Shown piece after piece: positions 25,893-33,769 of a stretch of DNA of 41,153 nt. Positions within the stretch are counted from its first letter, which is position 1; the number at the start of each line of letters is the position of its first letter. The notes beneath the pieces are model-generated. The model had not been told where the DNA came from and ran no database searches. It saw nothing but the letters and a program-made list of their open reading frames with translations. The DNA lies in contig JAGXGW010000028.1 in assembly GCA_024636555.1 (NCBI GenBank), forward strand, positions 1 through 41,153. Reading direction: 5' to 3'. The position numbers and the translations under genes are program-made. This stretch comes from Paracoccaceae bacterium. Lineage in GTDB: Bacteria; Pseudomonadota; Alphaproteobacteria; Rhodobacterales; Rhodobacteraceae.

Positions 25893-27761
25893 TCAGTTGG
25901 CCGCGATCTGGCGCAGCAGAGGCGTGATCCGCCGTACCGTTGCGCGACGGTTACGAACTTCGGCTTCCTGCGTCCGGACCTTGAGGAAGGACTCGCCATA
26001 ACCCTGAACGATCAGGTTTTCCGGCGGGATACGGAAGGCTTCTGTCAGGGCAAGCGCGACGGATTCCGCACGGCGATCCGACAGGGCAAGGTTGTAACTA
26101 TCGCTGCCGACCGCATCGGTGTGACCTTCGATCAGGAAGATCTCTCGCGGGTTCTCGAACAACATTTCCTCGATCAGGATACCCAGCCGCACAAGGCTGC
26201 GTGCCTGCGCCGCCGGAATCGCGGCAGAGCCGGACGCAAAGTTCACGTTATCCAGTTCGATCGCCGGCACAAGGCTGCGCACCTGCTCGATCTCGCGGAT
26301 CTGGCGCAGGCTGAACGTGCGGCCTGCATCATAGGTCATGTCGTCGCGCAGGGCCCGGCGCAGGGCGACCAGATCGGTATCCGCCGCCGACAGGCTGCGC
26401 GCGGGCGGGCGTCTGGACTGCAACTGCTGCACGTCGACAACGGGCGTGGGCTGCAGATCGTCGAACAATTCGTATTGGGTGCCATCCGGATAAATCGCGG
26501 CACGGCGCAACACACGGCCCCGTGAATCGCGGATCGTCTCGACCTGCGATCCGTCCGCGCGATCCAGAATGGTGCGCGACGACCCGTCCGAGAAGGTTTC
26601 CGTCCGCAGCCGCGCATCCGTCTGCCGCAGCAGCGCATCGTCATCCTTGTAGACGGTGAAGCCGCGATCGCCCTCGACAACGACACGGTCGCCTGTATTG
26701 GCAACCACTTTGTCACCATTGCGCAGTACCGATCCGACAACGACCGCGCCGATACCCAGCAGCAGCGCTTTCTCGAAGGTACTCAGCCCGCTACGTCCGC
26801 TATCTTGTGACACGCTCGCCCCCTGACCACCCAGAGCGGTTGCGAAATCCTGCGCGCTGGTGCGGACAGATTGTGCATCGAGCGTTTCCTCGACCACCTC
26901 CTCGGGAGTCGCTGTCGTCTCAGGGGTCGCCGCCACAGGGGCCTCATCCGCTCCAGCCGCGGTCGGATCGACAAAGTTCGCCGTATCGGAGGCGTCGGCT
27001 TCTGCTGCCGCCGCTTCTTCTGCTGCCCGTGCTTCAGCCTCTGCCGCCGCTGCTTCTTCTGCCGCCCGCGCCTCGGCCTCTGCCGCCGCTGCTTCTTCCG
27101 CTGCCTGCGCCTCGGCCTCTGCTGCCGCCGCTTCTTCTGCTGCCCGTGCTTCAGCCTCTGCCGCTACCGCTTCTTCTGCTGCCCGCGCCTCAGCCTCCGC
27201 CGCGGCCGCTTCTTCTGCTGCACGCGCCTCAGCCTCCGCCGCTGCCGCTTCTTCCGCTGCCCGTGCCGCAGCCTCTGCCGCTGCCGCTTCTTCCGCTGCC
27301 CGTGCTTCAGCCTCTGCGGCTGCCTGTGCTTCAGCCTCTGCGGCAAGGCGGGCCGCTTCGGCTTCCTCTGCCAGTCGCGCGGCCTCCGCTTCTGCGGCTT
27401 CGGCTGCTGCTTGGGCCTGCGCCTGTGCGGCGGCAGCAGCTTCCACAGCCGCAGCTTCCGCGGCTTCTTGCTCCAACCGGAAAGCCTCTGCCGCGGCAGC
27501 GGCGGCCTCTTCCTGCATCAGCCTTGCGGCCTCCTCTGCTTCGGCCGCAAGCCTTGCTGCCTCTGCCGCGACGAAGTCCGCCCGTTGTTCCGGTGTAGAC
27601 CCTTCTTCCGGCTGACCCTCCGGGCAAGGCGGCTCACTCTCGTCAAGGCACAGAAGTTCGATTTCCTGCGCTGCGGCGCTTGTAACGAGCGACGGATGCG
27701 GCAGCAAAAGCGAGAGGCTGGCGACAAGCGCCGTGGTGGTCTTGAGCGGTGCGATGGGCAT
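25893..27761 (-). CDS. large OmpA-family protein with Ala/Glu repeat stalk
   Basis: A 622-residue exported protein. It has a signal peptide (about residues 1-31, ending SAAAQ), a Cys-containing acidic segment (LLCLDESEPPCPEGQ), a long Ala/Glu/Arg-rich helical region (about 55-270) that includes eight tandem 13-residue units, and a middle domain with a hydrophobic stretch (FEKALLLGIGAVVVGSVL). The C-terminal OmpA-like peptidoglycan-binding domain starts near ELDNVNFASGSAAI and includes GHTDAVGSDSYN and LSDRRAESVALAL, the residues that contact diaminopimelate. It probably links peptidoglycan to the envelope by a rod-like helix. AAGGAAG lies just before the ATG at 27761. Confidence 0.9.
   Translation of the reverse strand: MPIAPLKTTTALVASLSLLLPHPSLVTSAAAQEIELLCLDESEPPCPEGQPEEGSTPEQRADFVAAEAARLAAEAEEAARLMQEEAAAAAAEAFRLEQEAAEAAAVEAAAAAQAQAQAAAEAAEAEAARLAEEAEAARLAAEAEAQAAAEAEARAAEEAAAAEAAARAAEEAAAAEAEARAAEEAAAAEAEARAAEEAVAAEAEARAAEEAAAAEAEAQAAEEAAAAEAEARAAEEAAAAEAEARAAEEAAAAEADASDTANFVDPTAAGADEAPVAATPETTATPEEVVEETLDAQSVRTSAQDFATALGGQGASVSQDSGRSGLSTFEKALLLGIGAVVVGSVLRNGDKVVANTGDRVVVEGDRGFTVYKDDDALLRQTDARLRTETFSDGSSRTILDRADGSQVETIRDSRGRVLRRAAIYPDGTQYELFDDLQPTPVVDVQQLQSRRPPARSLSAADTDLVALRRALRDDMTYDAGRTFSLRQIREIEQVRSLVPAIELDNVNFASGSAAIPAAQARSLVRLGILIEEMLFENPREIFLIEGHTDAVGSDSYNLALSDRRAESVALALTEAFRIPPENLIVQGYGESFLKVRTQEAEVRNRRATVRRITPLLRQIAAN
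26997..27308 (-). repeat. eight tandem 39-bp repeats in the OmpA-family gene
   Basis: Eight in-frame 39-base units encode 13-residue copies of the form EARAAEEAAAAEA, with variants (AARAA, EEAVAAEA, EAQAA). Unit boundaries fall every 39 bases from 26997. The copies differ at several third positions, so the array is not freshly duplicated, but copy number could vary between strains. Confidence 0.9.
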
Positions 27762-27782
27762 TTTTTCTTCCTTGTTCCGGGA

Positions 27783-27827
27783 CTGTCCGGCGACGGGCGC
27801 CGTGCAGACGCATGATCAACCGGACAG
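27783..27827 (-). other. inverted repeat in the leader of the OmpA-family gene
   Basis: CTGTCCGG at 27783-27790 and CCGGACAG at 27820-27827 can form an eight-base stem with a 29-base loop just upstream of the start. The wider gap 27762-27986 should also contain the promoter; TATATA and TATAAA boxes occur on the minus strand but no clear -35 could be assigned. Confidence 0.4.
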
Positions 27828-27986
27828 AACGCAGATGCGTTTATATGGCGAATATTGCAGTGCATGGAGCACGTGCCTGCAGCGGATCTATATATCAACA
27901 GCGCTTGTTATCCAAAAACAGTGCCCGTGAGAGGCCCAGTGCCATCATCCGGCGGCTCTTTTGCGACTGGCAGCCGCGCATAGGTC

Positions 27987-28517
27987 CTAGTAGAATCGCT
28001 GACAATCCTCGGGCAGCAAGTAGACCCGCTGGAACAGATTTCCGGCACGATCTTCAAAGCTGTTGCGCAAGGTTACGCCCATTTCGAACATCTGCCGCCC
28101 CTCGGTGCAGATCGTCTCGGCGCTGGCTTCGATCAGGGTCCGCATGTCGCGCGCCGACGCACCCGCATCGGCGGCTGTCGTCACGTAGGAATATTCCATG
28201 ATCCGCATGCGCGGCAGAAACAGCGCGTCGTTCAGGGTAACCGTGTCCGTCACCGCCGCGGGCAGACCTTCACGGGTATCTGCTGCCATGTTCTCGAGCA
28301 GCGTTTCCTCATCGGGTGTTGCTGGTGTCACGTCAGTCTGGGCGGTATCGACCGGTGCAACCGGTTCCGGCACGGGTGTGGCTGCGGGCGGAGCGGTCGG
28401 GGCGGTGGGTCCCGCCACCTCTGGTGAGGGCGCCGGTGGATTGGCGGGAGGCGCCAGAAAGAAATAGCCGACCACGGCCACAACCAGAATACCAAGGCCG
28501 AAAAGATACTTTGTCAT
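27987..28517 (-). CDS. hypothetical membrane-anchored Pro-rich protein
   Basis: A 176-residue protein I cannot assign to a named family. One N-terminal TM helix (YLFGLGILVVAVVGYFFLA, residues 3-22) is followed by a Pro/Ala/Thr-rich linker of about 50 residues, then a folded C-terminal domain with DALFLPRMRIMEYSYVTT, SAETICTEGRQMFEMGVTLRNSFEDRAGNLFQRV and LLPEDCQRFY, holding two cysteines. The likely topology is a periplasmic C-terminus. GGGAG lies eight bases before the ATG at 28517; the longer frame to 28577 is not supported. It may be cotranscribed with the OmpA-family gene downstream, which would suit an envelope role. Confidence 0.75.
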   Translation of the reverse strand: MTKYLFGLGILVVAVVGYFFLAPPANPPAPSPEVAGPTAPTAPPAATPVPEPVAPVDTAQTDVTPATPDEETLLENMAADTREGLPAAVTDTVTLNDALFLPRMRIMEYSYVTTAADAGASARDMRTLIEASAETICTEGRQMFEMGVTLRNSFEDRAGNLFQRVYLLPEDCQRFY

Positions 28518-28651
28518 GTGATGGACTCCCACATCCCTGTGTTTTGAGCAGCCTAAAGGTTTCTGGGGTAGAGACAAGTTTGGAGACCTGAACGGCAGGC
28601 CGTCGCAGGCGCGGATGCGCGGAGAACTACCGGCGCAGTGACGCCCTCGGG

Positions 28652-29308
28652 TCAGTTACGCCGTAGACCGTCGATCAGGGGTTCCACCATCTTGCGGGCC
28701 AGTTCTTCGCGTTCCGCTACGGTTTCGTCCGGTCTGGCGCGATACCAGAAAATCGACCATTGCAAAGCACCCAGCAACACCTTTGCCGTGACCGAGACAT
28801 CCATGTCCCGCAGCGTCTTGTCCGCGATTGCTGCGGCGATCTGATCTTTGAAGAAACCCTCGAACCGGTCACGGCTGTCGATCAGGAGCTTCATGGTCTG
28901 GCGCTGATCCTCGGTTGTGGCGTCGAACCGATGGATCTGCACCCCCTGCGCGACCACGTTCTCGAAGGTGTGATGTTCAAGCATGGCCTTGGCATGCGCC
29001 ATCAGCATGGCATGCAGGACGGTCAGGCCGTCGCCCGTGGTCTTCATGGCGGGTTCGATTGCCTCGAAGAGCTTCTTCATCCCTTCGCGGTGAACGTCGA
29101 AGAACAGGTCGATCTTGCTGGCATAGTAGTGATAGATGCGGCCCTTGGTGCATCCCAGACGGTCGGCGACCTCGTCAACGCTGGTGGCGTGATAACCGCG
29201 TTCCATAAAACAAAGCGCGGCCATGTCTATGATTTCTGCTTTGCGCCACCCTTTCTTGCGCGGACTCTGGTCCGTCGGGGTGTTGCGCGGCCCCACAACG
29301 TCCGGCAT
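28652..29308 (-). CDS. TetR/AcrR-family regulator, likely controls the adjacent catabolic genes
   Basis: A 218-residue TetR-family repressor. The N-terminal helix-turn-helix is AALCFMERGYHATSVDEVADRLGCTKGRIYHYYASKIDLFF (split here as CFMERGYHATS and VADRLGCTKGRIYHYY), and the C-terminal ligand domain has no assigned effector. GGGAGAGG lies before the ATG at 29308; the open frame further upstream crosses the operator and is not coding. Its upstream region holds the inverted repeat at 29403-29428, and the same core recurs before the CoA ligase and the ABC importer, so this protein is the best candidate to bind all three sites. Many such TetR proteins next to acyl-CoA genes sense a CoA ester, an inference here. 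Confidence 0.93.
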   Translation of the reverse strand: MPDVVGPRNTPTDQSPRKKGWRKAEIIDMAALCFMERGYHATSVDEVADRLGCTKGRIYHYYASKIDLFFDVHREGMKKLFEAIEPAMKTTGDGLTVLHAMLMAHAKAMLEHHTFENVVAQGVQIHRFDATTEDQRQTMKLLIDSRDRFEGFFKDQIAAAIADKTLRDMDVSVTAKVLLGALQWSIFWYRARPDETVAEREELARKMVEPLIDGLRRN

Positions 29309-29397
29309 GGCCTCTCCCTGTTTGCAAGTCGGTATGTGCGAAGGAGGCGTTTCACGCAAGAGTTTCGTTGGTACTGACGGCTCTCTACCAGACAGCA

Positions 29398-29425
29398 TTG
29401 ACAAAAACATACTCGATTGTATGTT
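29398..29425 (+). promoter_or_regulatory. predicted promoter of the epimerase-FMO-cyclase operon
   Basis: TTGACA at 29398-29403 and TATGTT at 29420-29425 are 16 bases apart. The spacer and -10 box fall inside the palindromic operator 29403-29428, so a bound TetR protein would block RNA polymerase. Confidence 0.65.
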
Positions 29426-29428
29426 TTT
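29403..29428. promoter_or_regulatory. operator O1, perfect inverted repeat
   Basis: AAAAACATAC-N6-GTATGTTTTT, ten-base perfect arms with spacer TCGATT, in the space between the TetR gene (starts 29308) and the epimerase gene (starts 29532). It shares ACATACT-N5-GTATG with O2 and O3. Confidence 0.85.
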
Positions 29429-29531
29429 ACAGCGGGTGCGATCACTGACGGTCCAGCCCCCAGAAAGTGACCCCGATGACAAAGCCTGTTCCGCCTGCCT
29501 CGCGCTCCGCCTCCATGCCGATACGTCTGGA

Positions 29532-30494
29532 ATGAGCCGGGTCCTGATCACGGGGGCGGCTGGCTTTCTGGGGCAACGGCTGTGCCGGATGCTCGTTGCA
29601 AAAGGCGAACTGACCGGAGCGGACGGCGTGTCGCGCCGTGTCACAGAAATCCAACTGTCGGATATTGTCGACACCGCACCTCCGGTTTCGGAAAGCATCA
29701 CCATCACCAACCGGCGCGGAGATCTGTCTGATCGGGCGTTCGCGCGAGAGCTTGCGGAATACGGTTTCGACAGCATCTTCCACCTCGCCTCCTTGCTGAC
29801 GCTGCAGGCTGAGCAGGACCCGGAGCATGCCTATGCAGTCAATGTCGGCGCGCTGCGGCAGTTGGCCAGCACGGCGCCGCAATGTCCCAAGGTCGTGTTT
29901 GCATCCTCCATCGCGGTCTTCGGCGGCGATCTGCCCGATGTTGTCGATGATCATGTCGCGCCCGCACCTGCAACGACCTACGGCACACACAAAGCCATCA
30001 ACGAGTTGCTGATCGCGGATTACAGCCGCCTCGGCAGGATCGACGGACGGTCATTGCGGCTGCCCATCGTTCTGCTGCGCGCGGGTGCCGCCCAGCCAGC
30101 GGTGTCGGACAGGGTTGCGGCACTTGTGCGCGAACCGCTGAATGGTCAGGACACTGTATCGCCGTTACGCCCGGAGACACGCATTCCGGTCGCCTCGGTC
30201 GGGGCCGTCTGCCGCGCGTTGGTGCAGGTGCATGATCTGCCTGCCGACAAGCTGCCGCCGAAGCGGGTGATGAACCTGCCGGCACTCACGGTGTCAATCA
30301 CCGACATGCTGGCATCAGTCAGGCGCAATGCGGGCAAGGGCGAGATTGCCTTCGTGGAAGATCCCGTGATGCAAGCCATTGTCGATAGCTGGCCCAAACA
30401 GTTCATCTCCGACCGCGCAACGCAGGCAGGGATCGGTGCCGATCCCGATTTTGATGCGATCATCGCGGATTACCTTGAAAACAGGACGGGCTGA
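29532..30494 (+). CDS. NAD-dependent epimerase/dehydratase family protein, DenD-like
   Basis: A 320-residue extended SDR. The cofactor motif is GAAGFLG near residue 9, the catalytic Ser lies in FASSIAVFGGDLP, and the YxxxK pair in TTYGTHKAINELL. The overall run (GFLGQRLCRML, DGRSLRLPIVLLRAG, REPLNGQD) resembles D-erythronate dehydrogenase DenD, an NAD-dependent oxidation of a hydroxy acid, but the substrate is not proved. The start is ATG 29532; ribosome site is weak, and the longer frame to 29223 crosses the operator. The FMO-like gene begins one base after its stop. First gene of the operon controlled by O1. Confidence 0.88.
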   Translation: MSRVLITGAAGFLGQRLCRMLVAKGELTGADGVSRRVTEIQLSDIVDTAPPVSESITITNRRGDLSDRAFARELAEYGFDSIFHLASLLTLQAEQDPEHAYAVNVGALRQLASTAPQCPKVVFASSIAVFGGDLPDVVDDHVAPAPATTYGTHKAINELLIADYSRLGRIDGRSLRLPIVLLRAGAAQPAVSDRVAALVREPLNGQDTVSPLRPETRIPVASVGAVCRALVQVHDLPADKLPPKRVMNLPALTVSITDMLASVRRNAGKGEIAFVEDPVMQAIVDSWPKQFISDRATQAGIGADPDFDAIIADYLENRTG

Positions 30495-30495
30495 G

Positions 30496-31830
30496 ATGCG
30501 AAGCTCCCCTTCACACGCATCCAAAGACGCTGTCCGGTCACCCGACATCTGCATCATCGGCGCGGGATCGTCGGGTGTGACCGTTGCCAAATCGCTCAAG
30601 GAGGCCGGTCTGGCCTTCGATATCTTCGAGGCAGGGTCCGATATCGGCGGCATGTGGCGCTATAACAACGACAACGGGCGCTCGTCCTGCTATGCATCGC
30701 TCCACATCGACACCAGCCGCCCGAACCTTGGTTACAGCGACTTCCCGATTGACCCCGACCTGCCCGATTTCCTGTCGCACGCGCATTTTCTGGCGCATCT
30801 GGAGGCCTATGCGGAAAGGTTCGGTATCCGCCCGCTCATCACCTTCAACACCGAGGTGCTGTCTGTCGTGCCTGACGGCGAACGCTGGCAGGTCACCCTT
30901 GCAGGAGGCGGGGCCCGTAACTACGGCACGGTGATTGTGGCCAACGGTCACCTGTCCGATCCACGGATGCCCGCCTTTCCGGGAGAGTTTGACGGAGAGG
31001 TTATCCATTCCCACCACTACAGAACCGCGGCCCCGTTCGAGGGCAAGCGCGTGATGGTCGTGGGTCTGGGAAATTCCGCCGTCGATATCGCCGTCGATCT
31101 GTGCCGCCGCGCGCAGCATGTCATCGTCTCCACGCGGCGCAGCGCATGGATCATGCCGAAATATCTGATGGGTGTGCCGGTCGACCAATGGTCGGGCTTT
31201 CTGGCGCGCAAGCTCAGGCTCAAGACGCCGATGGTGCGCCGCATCATGTCGCGGCTTGTGCGGCTCGGCATCGGTGATCAACGCCGTTTCGGCCTGCCAC
31301 GGCCAGCGCATCCGATGTGGCGCGAACATGCGACGCTCAGTCAGGAACTGTTGCCCTATATCGGCCACGGCTGGATCACCGTGCGGCCCGACGTCAAGGA
31401 ACTGCGCGGTGACCGTGTCGCCTTCGAGGACGGCCATGAGGATGCGGTGGATGCCATCATCTATGCCACAGGCTATAAAACGACGTTCCCTTTCCTTGCA
31501 CCCGATGTGTTCGATCCCGAGGCGCAGGTGGGCCATCTTTACCGTCGTATGGTCCTGCCGGATCACCCCGGCCTTATTTTTGCGGGACTTGTGCAGCCTG
31601 TCGGGCCGACGATCCCATTGGTCGAGACGCAGGGCAAATGGATCGCCGCCATGATGTCAGGCCAGATGGCCCTGCCTGACAGGGCCACACGACAGCAGGA
31701 AATCGCGGCGCATCGCGCGCGGCAGCGGAAAACCTATCTCGATAGTCCGCGCTATACGCTAGAGGTGGATTACGCGCTCTATAGCAAACAGATGAAGAAC
31801 GACATCACCGCAGGCAAGGCCGGGACATGA
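30496..31830 (+). CDS. flavin-containing monooxygenase / Baeyer-Villiger-like NAD(P)-binding protein
   Basis: A 444-residue flavoprotein monooxygenase. The FAD motif is IIGAGSSGVTVAKSL near residue 18, GGMWRYN follows, and the NADPH motif is VVGLGNSAVDIAVDL. Between them is FDGEVIHSHHYRTAAPF, which matches the FxGxxxHSxxY fingerprint of FMO and type I Baeyer-Villiger enzymes. Such enzymes insert oxygen into N, S or C-C bonds next to a ketone using NADPH and O2. The start at 30496 lies one base after the epimerase stop, and the cyclase gene begins one base after its own stop, so the three are tightly coupled. Which oxygenation it performs cannot be told from sequence. Confidence 0.9.
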   Translation: MRSSPSHASKDAVRSPDICIIGAGSSGVTVAKSLKEAGLAFDIFEAGSDIGGMWRYNNDNGRSSCYASLHIDTSRPNLGYSDFPIDPDLPDFLSHAHFLAHLEAYAERFGIRPLITFNTEVLSVVPDGERWQVTLAGGGARNYGTVIVANGHLSDPRMPAFPGEFDGEVIHSHHYRTAAPFEGKRVMVVGLGNSAVDIAVDLCRRAQHVIVSTRRSAWIMPKYLMGVPVDQWSGFLARKLRLKTPMVRRIMSRLVRLGIGDQRRFGLPRPAHPMWREHATLSQELLPYIGHGWITVRPDVKELRGDRVAFEDGHEDAVDAIIYATGYKTTFPFLAPDVFDPEAQVGHLYRRMVLPDHPGLIFAGLVQPVGPTIPLVETQGKWIAAMMSGQMALPDRATRQQEIAAHRARQRKTYLDSPRYTLEVDYALYSKQMKNDITAGKAGT

Positions 31831-31831
31831 C

Positions 31832-32893
31832 ATGACACAGACAAAGCAGCGATGGCGGCACCGCCCGCCCGGATCGAACTGGGGAGACTTCGGCCCCGAT
31901 GATCGCCTTGGGCGGATCAATCTGATCACTCCGGAAAAGACGCGACAAGGTTTGGCCGAGGCCGTGGAAGGGCTTGTGTTTTCGCTGTCCCTGCCGCTGA
32001 ACTATCCCGGCGGCAACGCGCTGAACCCGCGGCGTCACCCGCCGATCCTGCGGCCGACCCTGCGCGACGGAAAGCCCAATTTCAACGCGGTGCTGACCGG
32101 CGCGCAAGCGGATGCGACGGATGTGTTCTGTGACGATTTGGTAATCCTGCATCTGCAGTATTCGACGCAATGGGATGCCTTGAGCCATGTCGGATCGCAA
32201 TTCGATGCCGATGGGGACGGAGTTGCGGAGCGGGTCTATTACAACGGTTTTCGCGCAGGCGAGGACATTCGTGGGCCTGCATCCCCTGAAGATGCGGGCC
32301 TCACATCGGACATGCAGAGCGAAGGCACCTCCGATGCGGGGCCGCTGGGTATCGAGCATATGGCGGCGGATGGGGTTCAGGGCCGCGCAGTAATGATCGA
32401 TCTGCACCACCATTTCGGCGAGGCGCATACACTTATCGGCTATGACCAGTTGATGCAGGTGATGGAGCGCGACGGTGTCGTCGTGGAAGCGGGCGATATG
32501 GTCTGCCTGCATACTGGCTTCGCGCAGATGGTGCTTGAGATGGGCGGCCAACCGGAGGCGAGCCGACTGCATGCAAGTTGTTGTGTCCTGAATGGCCGTG
32601 ATGGCGCTTTGCTGAACTGGATCACGGATTCCGGACTGTCGGCCCTGATCGCCGACAATTACGCGGTCGAGGCCTATCCGGCGCAGGCGGGGGAGCAGGC
32701 TTGCTGTTCGGTCCTGCCGTTGCACGAGCATTGTCTGTTCCGCCTTGGCATCCATCTGGGAGAGTTGTGGCATCTGACGCCACTGGCCGCGTGGTTGCGC
32801 GCCAACAATCGTTCTAGGTTCCTGCTGACCGCGCCGCCGCTCCGCCTACCGGGCGCGGTGGGATCGCCTGTTACGCCGGTTGCCACCGTCTGA
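31832..32893 (+). CDS. cyclase-family hydrolase (kynurenine formamidase/isatin hydrolase fold), altered metal motif
   Basis: A 353-residue member of the cyclase family (PF04199 type), which includes metal-dependent kynurenine formamidase and isatin hydrolase, enzymes that open amide or lactam-like bonds. Those smaller members have HxGTHxDxPxH; the equivalent here reads QYSTQWDALSH, so both metal-ligand His are Gln while Asp and the last His remain. I recall larger members of the family with STQWD, so this is a sub-family feature rather than a mutation. The YYNGF and GRAVMIDLHHH segments fit the family too. It lies in the same operon as the FMO-like gene, suggesting hydrolysis of an ester or lactone product. 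Confidence 0.87.
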   Translation: MTQTKQRWRHRPPGSNWGDFGPDDRLGRINLITPEKTRQGLAEAVEGLVFSLSLPLNYPGGNALNPRRHPPILRPTLRDGKPNFNAVLTGAQADATDVFCDDLVILHLQYSTQWDALSHVGSQFDADGDGVAERVYYNGFRAGEDIRGPASPEDAGLTSDMQSEGTSDAGPLGIEHMAADGVQGRAVMIDLHHHFGEAHTLIGYDQLMQVMERDGVVVEAGDMVCLHTGFAQMVLEMGGQPEASRLHASCCVLNGRDGALLNWITDSGLSALIADNYAVEAYPAQAGEQACCSVLPLHEHCLFRLGIHLGELWHLTPLAAWLRANNRSRFLLTAPPLRLPGAVGSPVTPVATV

Positions 32894-32901
32894 CCCAGCC
32901 G

Positions 32902-33639
32902 TCAGCCTGACGCGGGTTTGTCCCGCAACAGTTGCGCAAGGTAGAACTGGTCCGCCTCAAAAGGTGCGGCCCAGTTGGCGCGGCATTCTGCATCCACGGC
33001 GCGCTTTGTCATAGAAACCGACAAGGGCGGGCAAAGCGAGACCTCGCGCGCCAGTGCTGCGGCGGCGGCCTCGGTGGCTCCGTCATCGGTCACTTCCTCG
33101 CACAGACCGATCTGAAGCGCCTCTTCCGGTGCCACGGCGCGATCCGTGAACAGGATGTGTTTGGCGCGGGCCGGACCCACCAGAGAGGTCAGCAAGGCAA
33201 GCCCGCCCCATCCCAGTGTCAGCCCCAACCGCACCTCGGGAAAGCGGAAATAGGCGCTTTTACCCATCACCCTGAAATCCGCCGTGAGCGACAGCAGGCC
33301 ACCGCCCCCGATGGCCGGACCCTCGACAGCCGCGATCACGACCTGCGGCAACGCAGACCACGCGGTGCACATCCGACCGCCTGCCGCCAGAACCCGCTGG
33401 CGCGCCACAGGGTCGATGTCCTGCCGCCACAGGCTTTCGTCCGACAGATCGACCCCTGCTGAAAACCGGGTCGGGGTGCCGCTCAGAACGATCGCACGCA
33501 GGTCGGTTCTTGCCGCCAAGGCAGTGGCTGTCGCGGTCAGTTGTTCCATTGCATCGAGGTTCAGCGCATTGGCCTTCGCGCCGCGATCATAGCGCACCAG
33601 CGCCATCTCGTTCTCATCGGTGATTGATACCACTGACAT
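32902..33639 (-). CDS. enoyl-CoA hydratase/isomerase-family protein
   Basis: A 245-residue crotonase-fold protein. The oxyanion-hole segments are FSAGVDL and AIGGGGLLSLTADF. By comparison with the rat enzyme, Glu164 is kept (FPEVRLGL) but the Glu144 position is Leu (GGGGLL), so it may be an isomerase or other crotonase-family enzyme rather than a standard hydratase. I chose the ATG at 33639, with GGAGG upstream; the longer frame to 33660 runs into the operator. The gene is divergent from the CoA ligase and shares the O2 promoter region, and its 3' end is eight bases from the converging cyclase gene. Confidence 0.9.
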   Translation of the reverse strand: MSVVSITDENEMALVRYDRGAKANALNLDAMEQLTATATALAARTDLRAIVLSGTPTRFSAGVDLSDESLWRQDIDPVARQRVLAAGGRMCTAWSALPQVVIAAVEGPAIGGGGLLSLTADFRVMGKSAYFRFPEVRLGLTLGWGGLALLTSLVGPARAKHILFTDRAVAPEEALQIGLCEEVTDDGATEAAAAALAREVSLCPPLSVSMTKRAVDAECRANWAAPFEADQFYLAQLLRDKPASG

Positions 33640-33653
33640 GCCGCACCTCCCAA

Positions 33654-33682
33654 TTGACATACTAATTGGTATGTTTCATAGG
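33654..33682 (+). promoter_or_regulatory. candidate promoter of the CoA ligase operon
   Basis: TTGACA at 33654-33659 and CATAGG at 33677-33682 are 17 bases apart; the -10 box is weak. Operator O2 lies across the spacer, as in the O1 promoter. Confidence 0.45.
33657..33674. promoter_or_regulatory. operator O2, inverted repeat
   Basis: ACATAC-N6-GTATGT with spacer TAATTG lies between the divergent enoyl-CoA hydratase-like gene (starts 33639) and the CoA ligase gene (starts 33770). The core and spacer length equal those of O1. Confidence 0.8.
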
Positions 33683-33769
33683 TGCTCGCGGTATGCAAAG
33701 TGTAATTTCGCTGCCCGGCAACGAGCCTTGTGGCAGAGGCGCGCATCGATGCACCGGGAGGAGGACATC

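Noticed and set aside
26860..27815. Two long plus-strand ORFs opposite the OmpA-family gene
   Set aside because: They are open only because the 39-base repeat array keeps all frames free of stops; composition is low-complexity Ser/Ala or Cys/Arg and no ribosome site is present.
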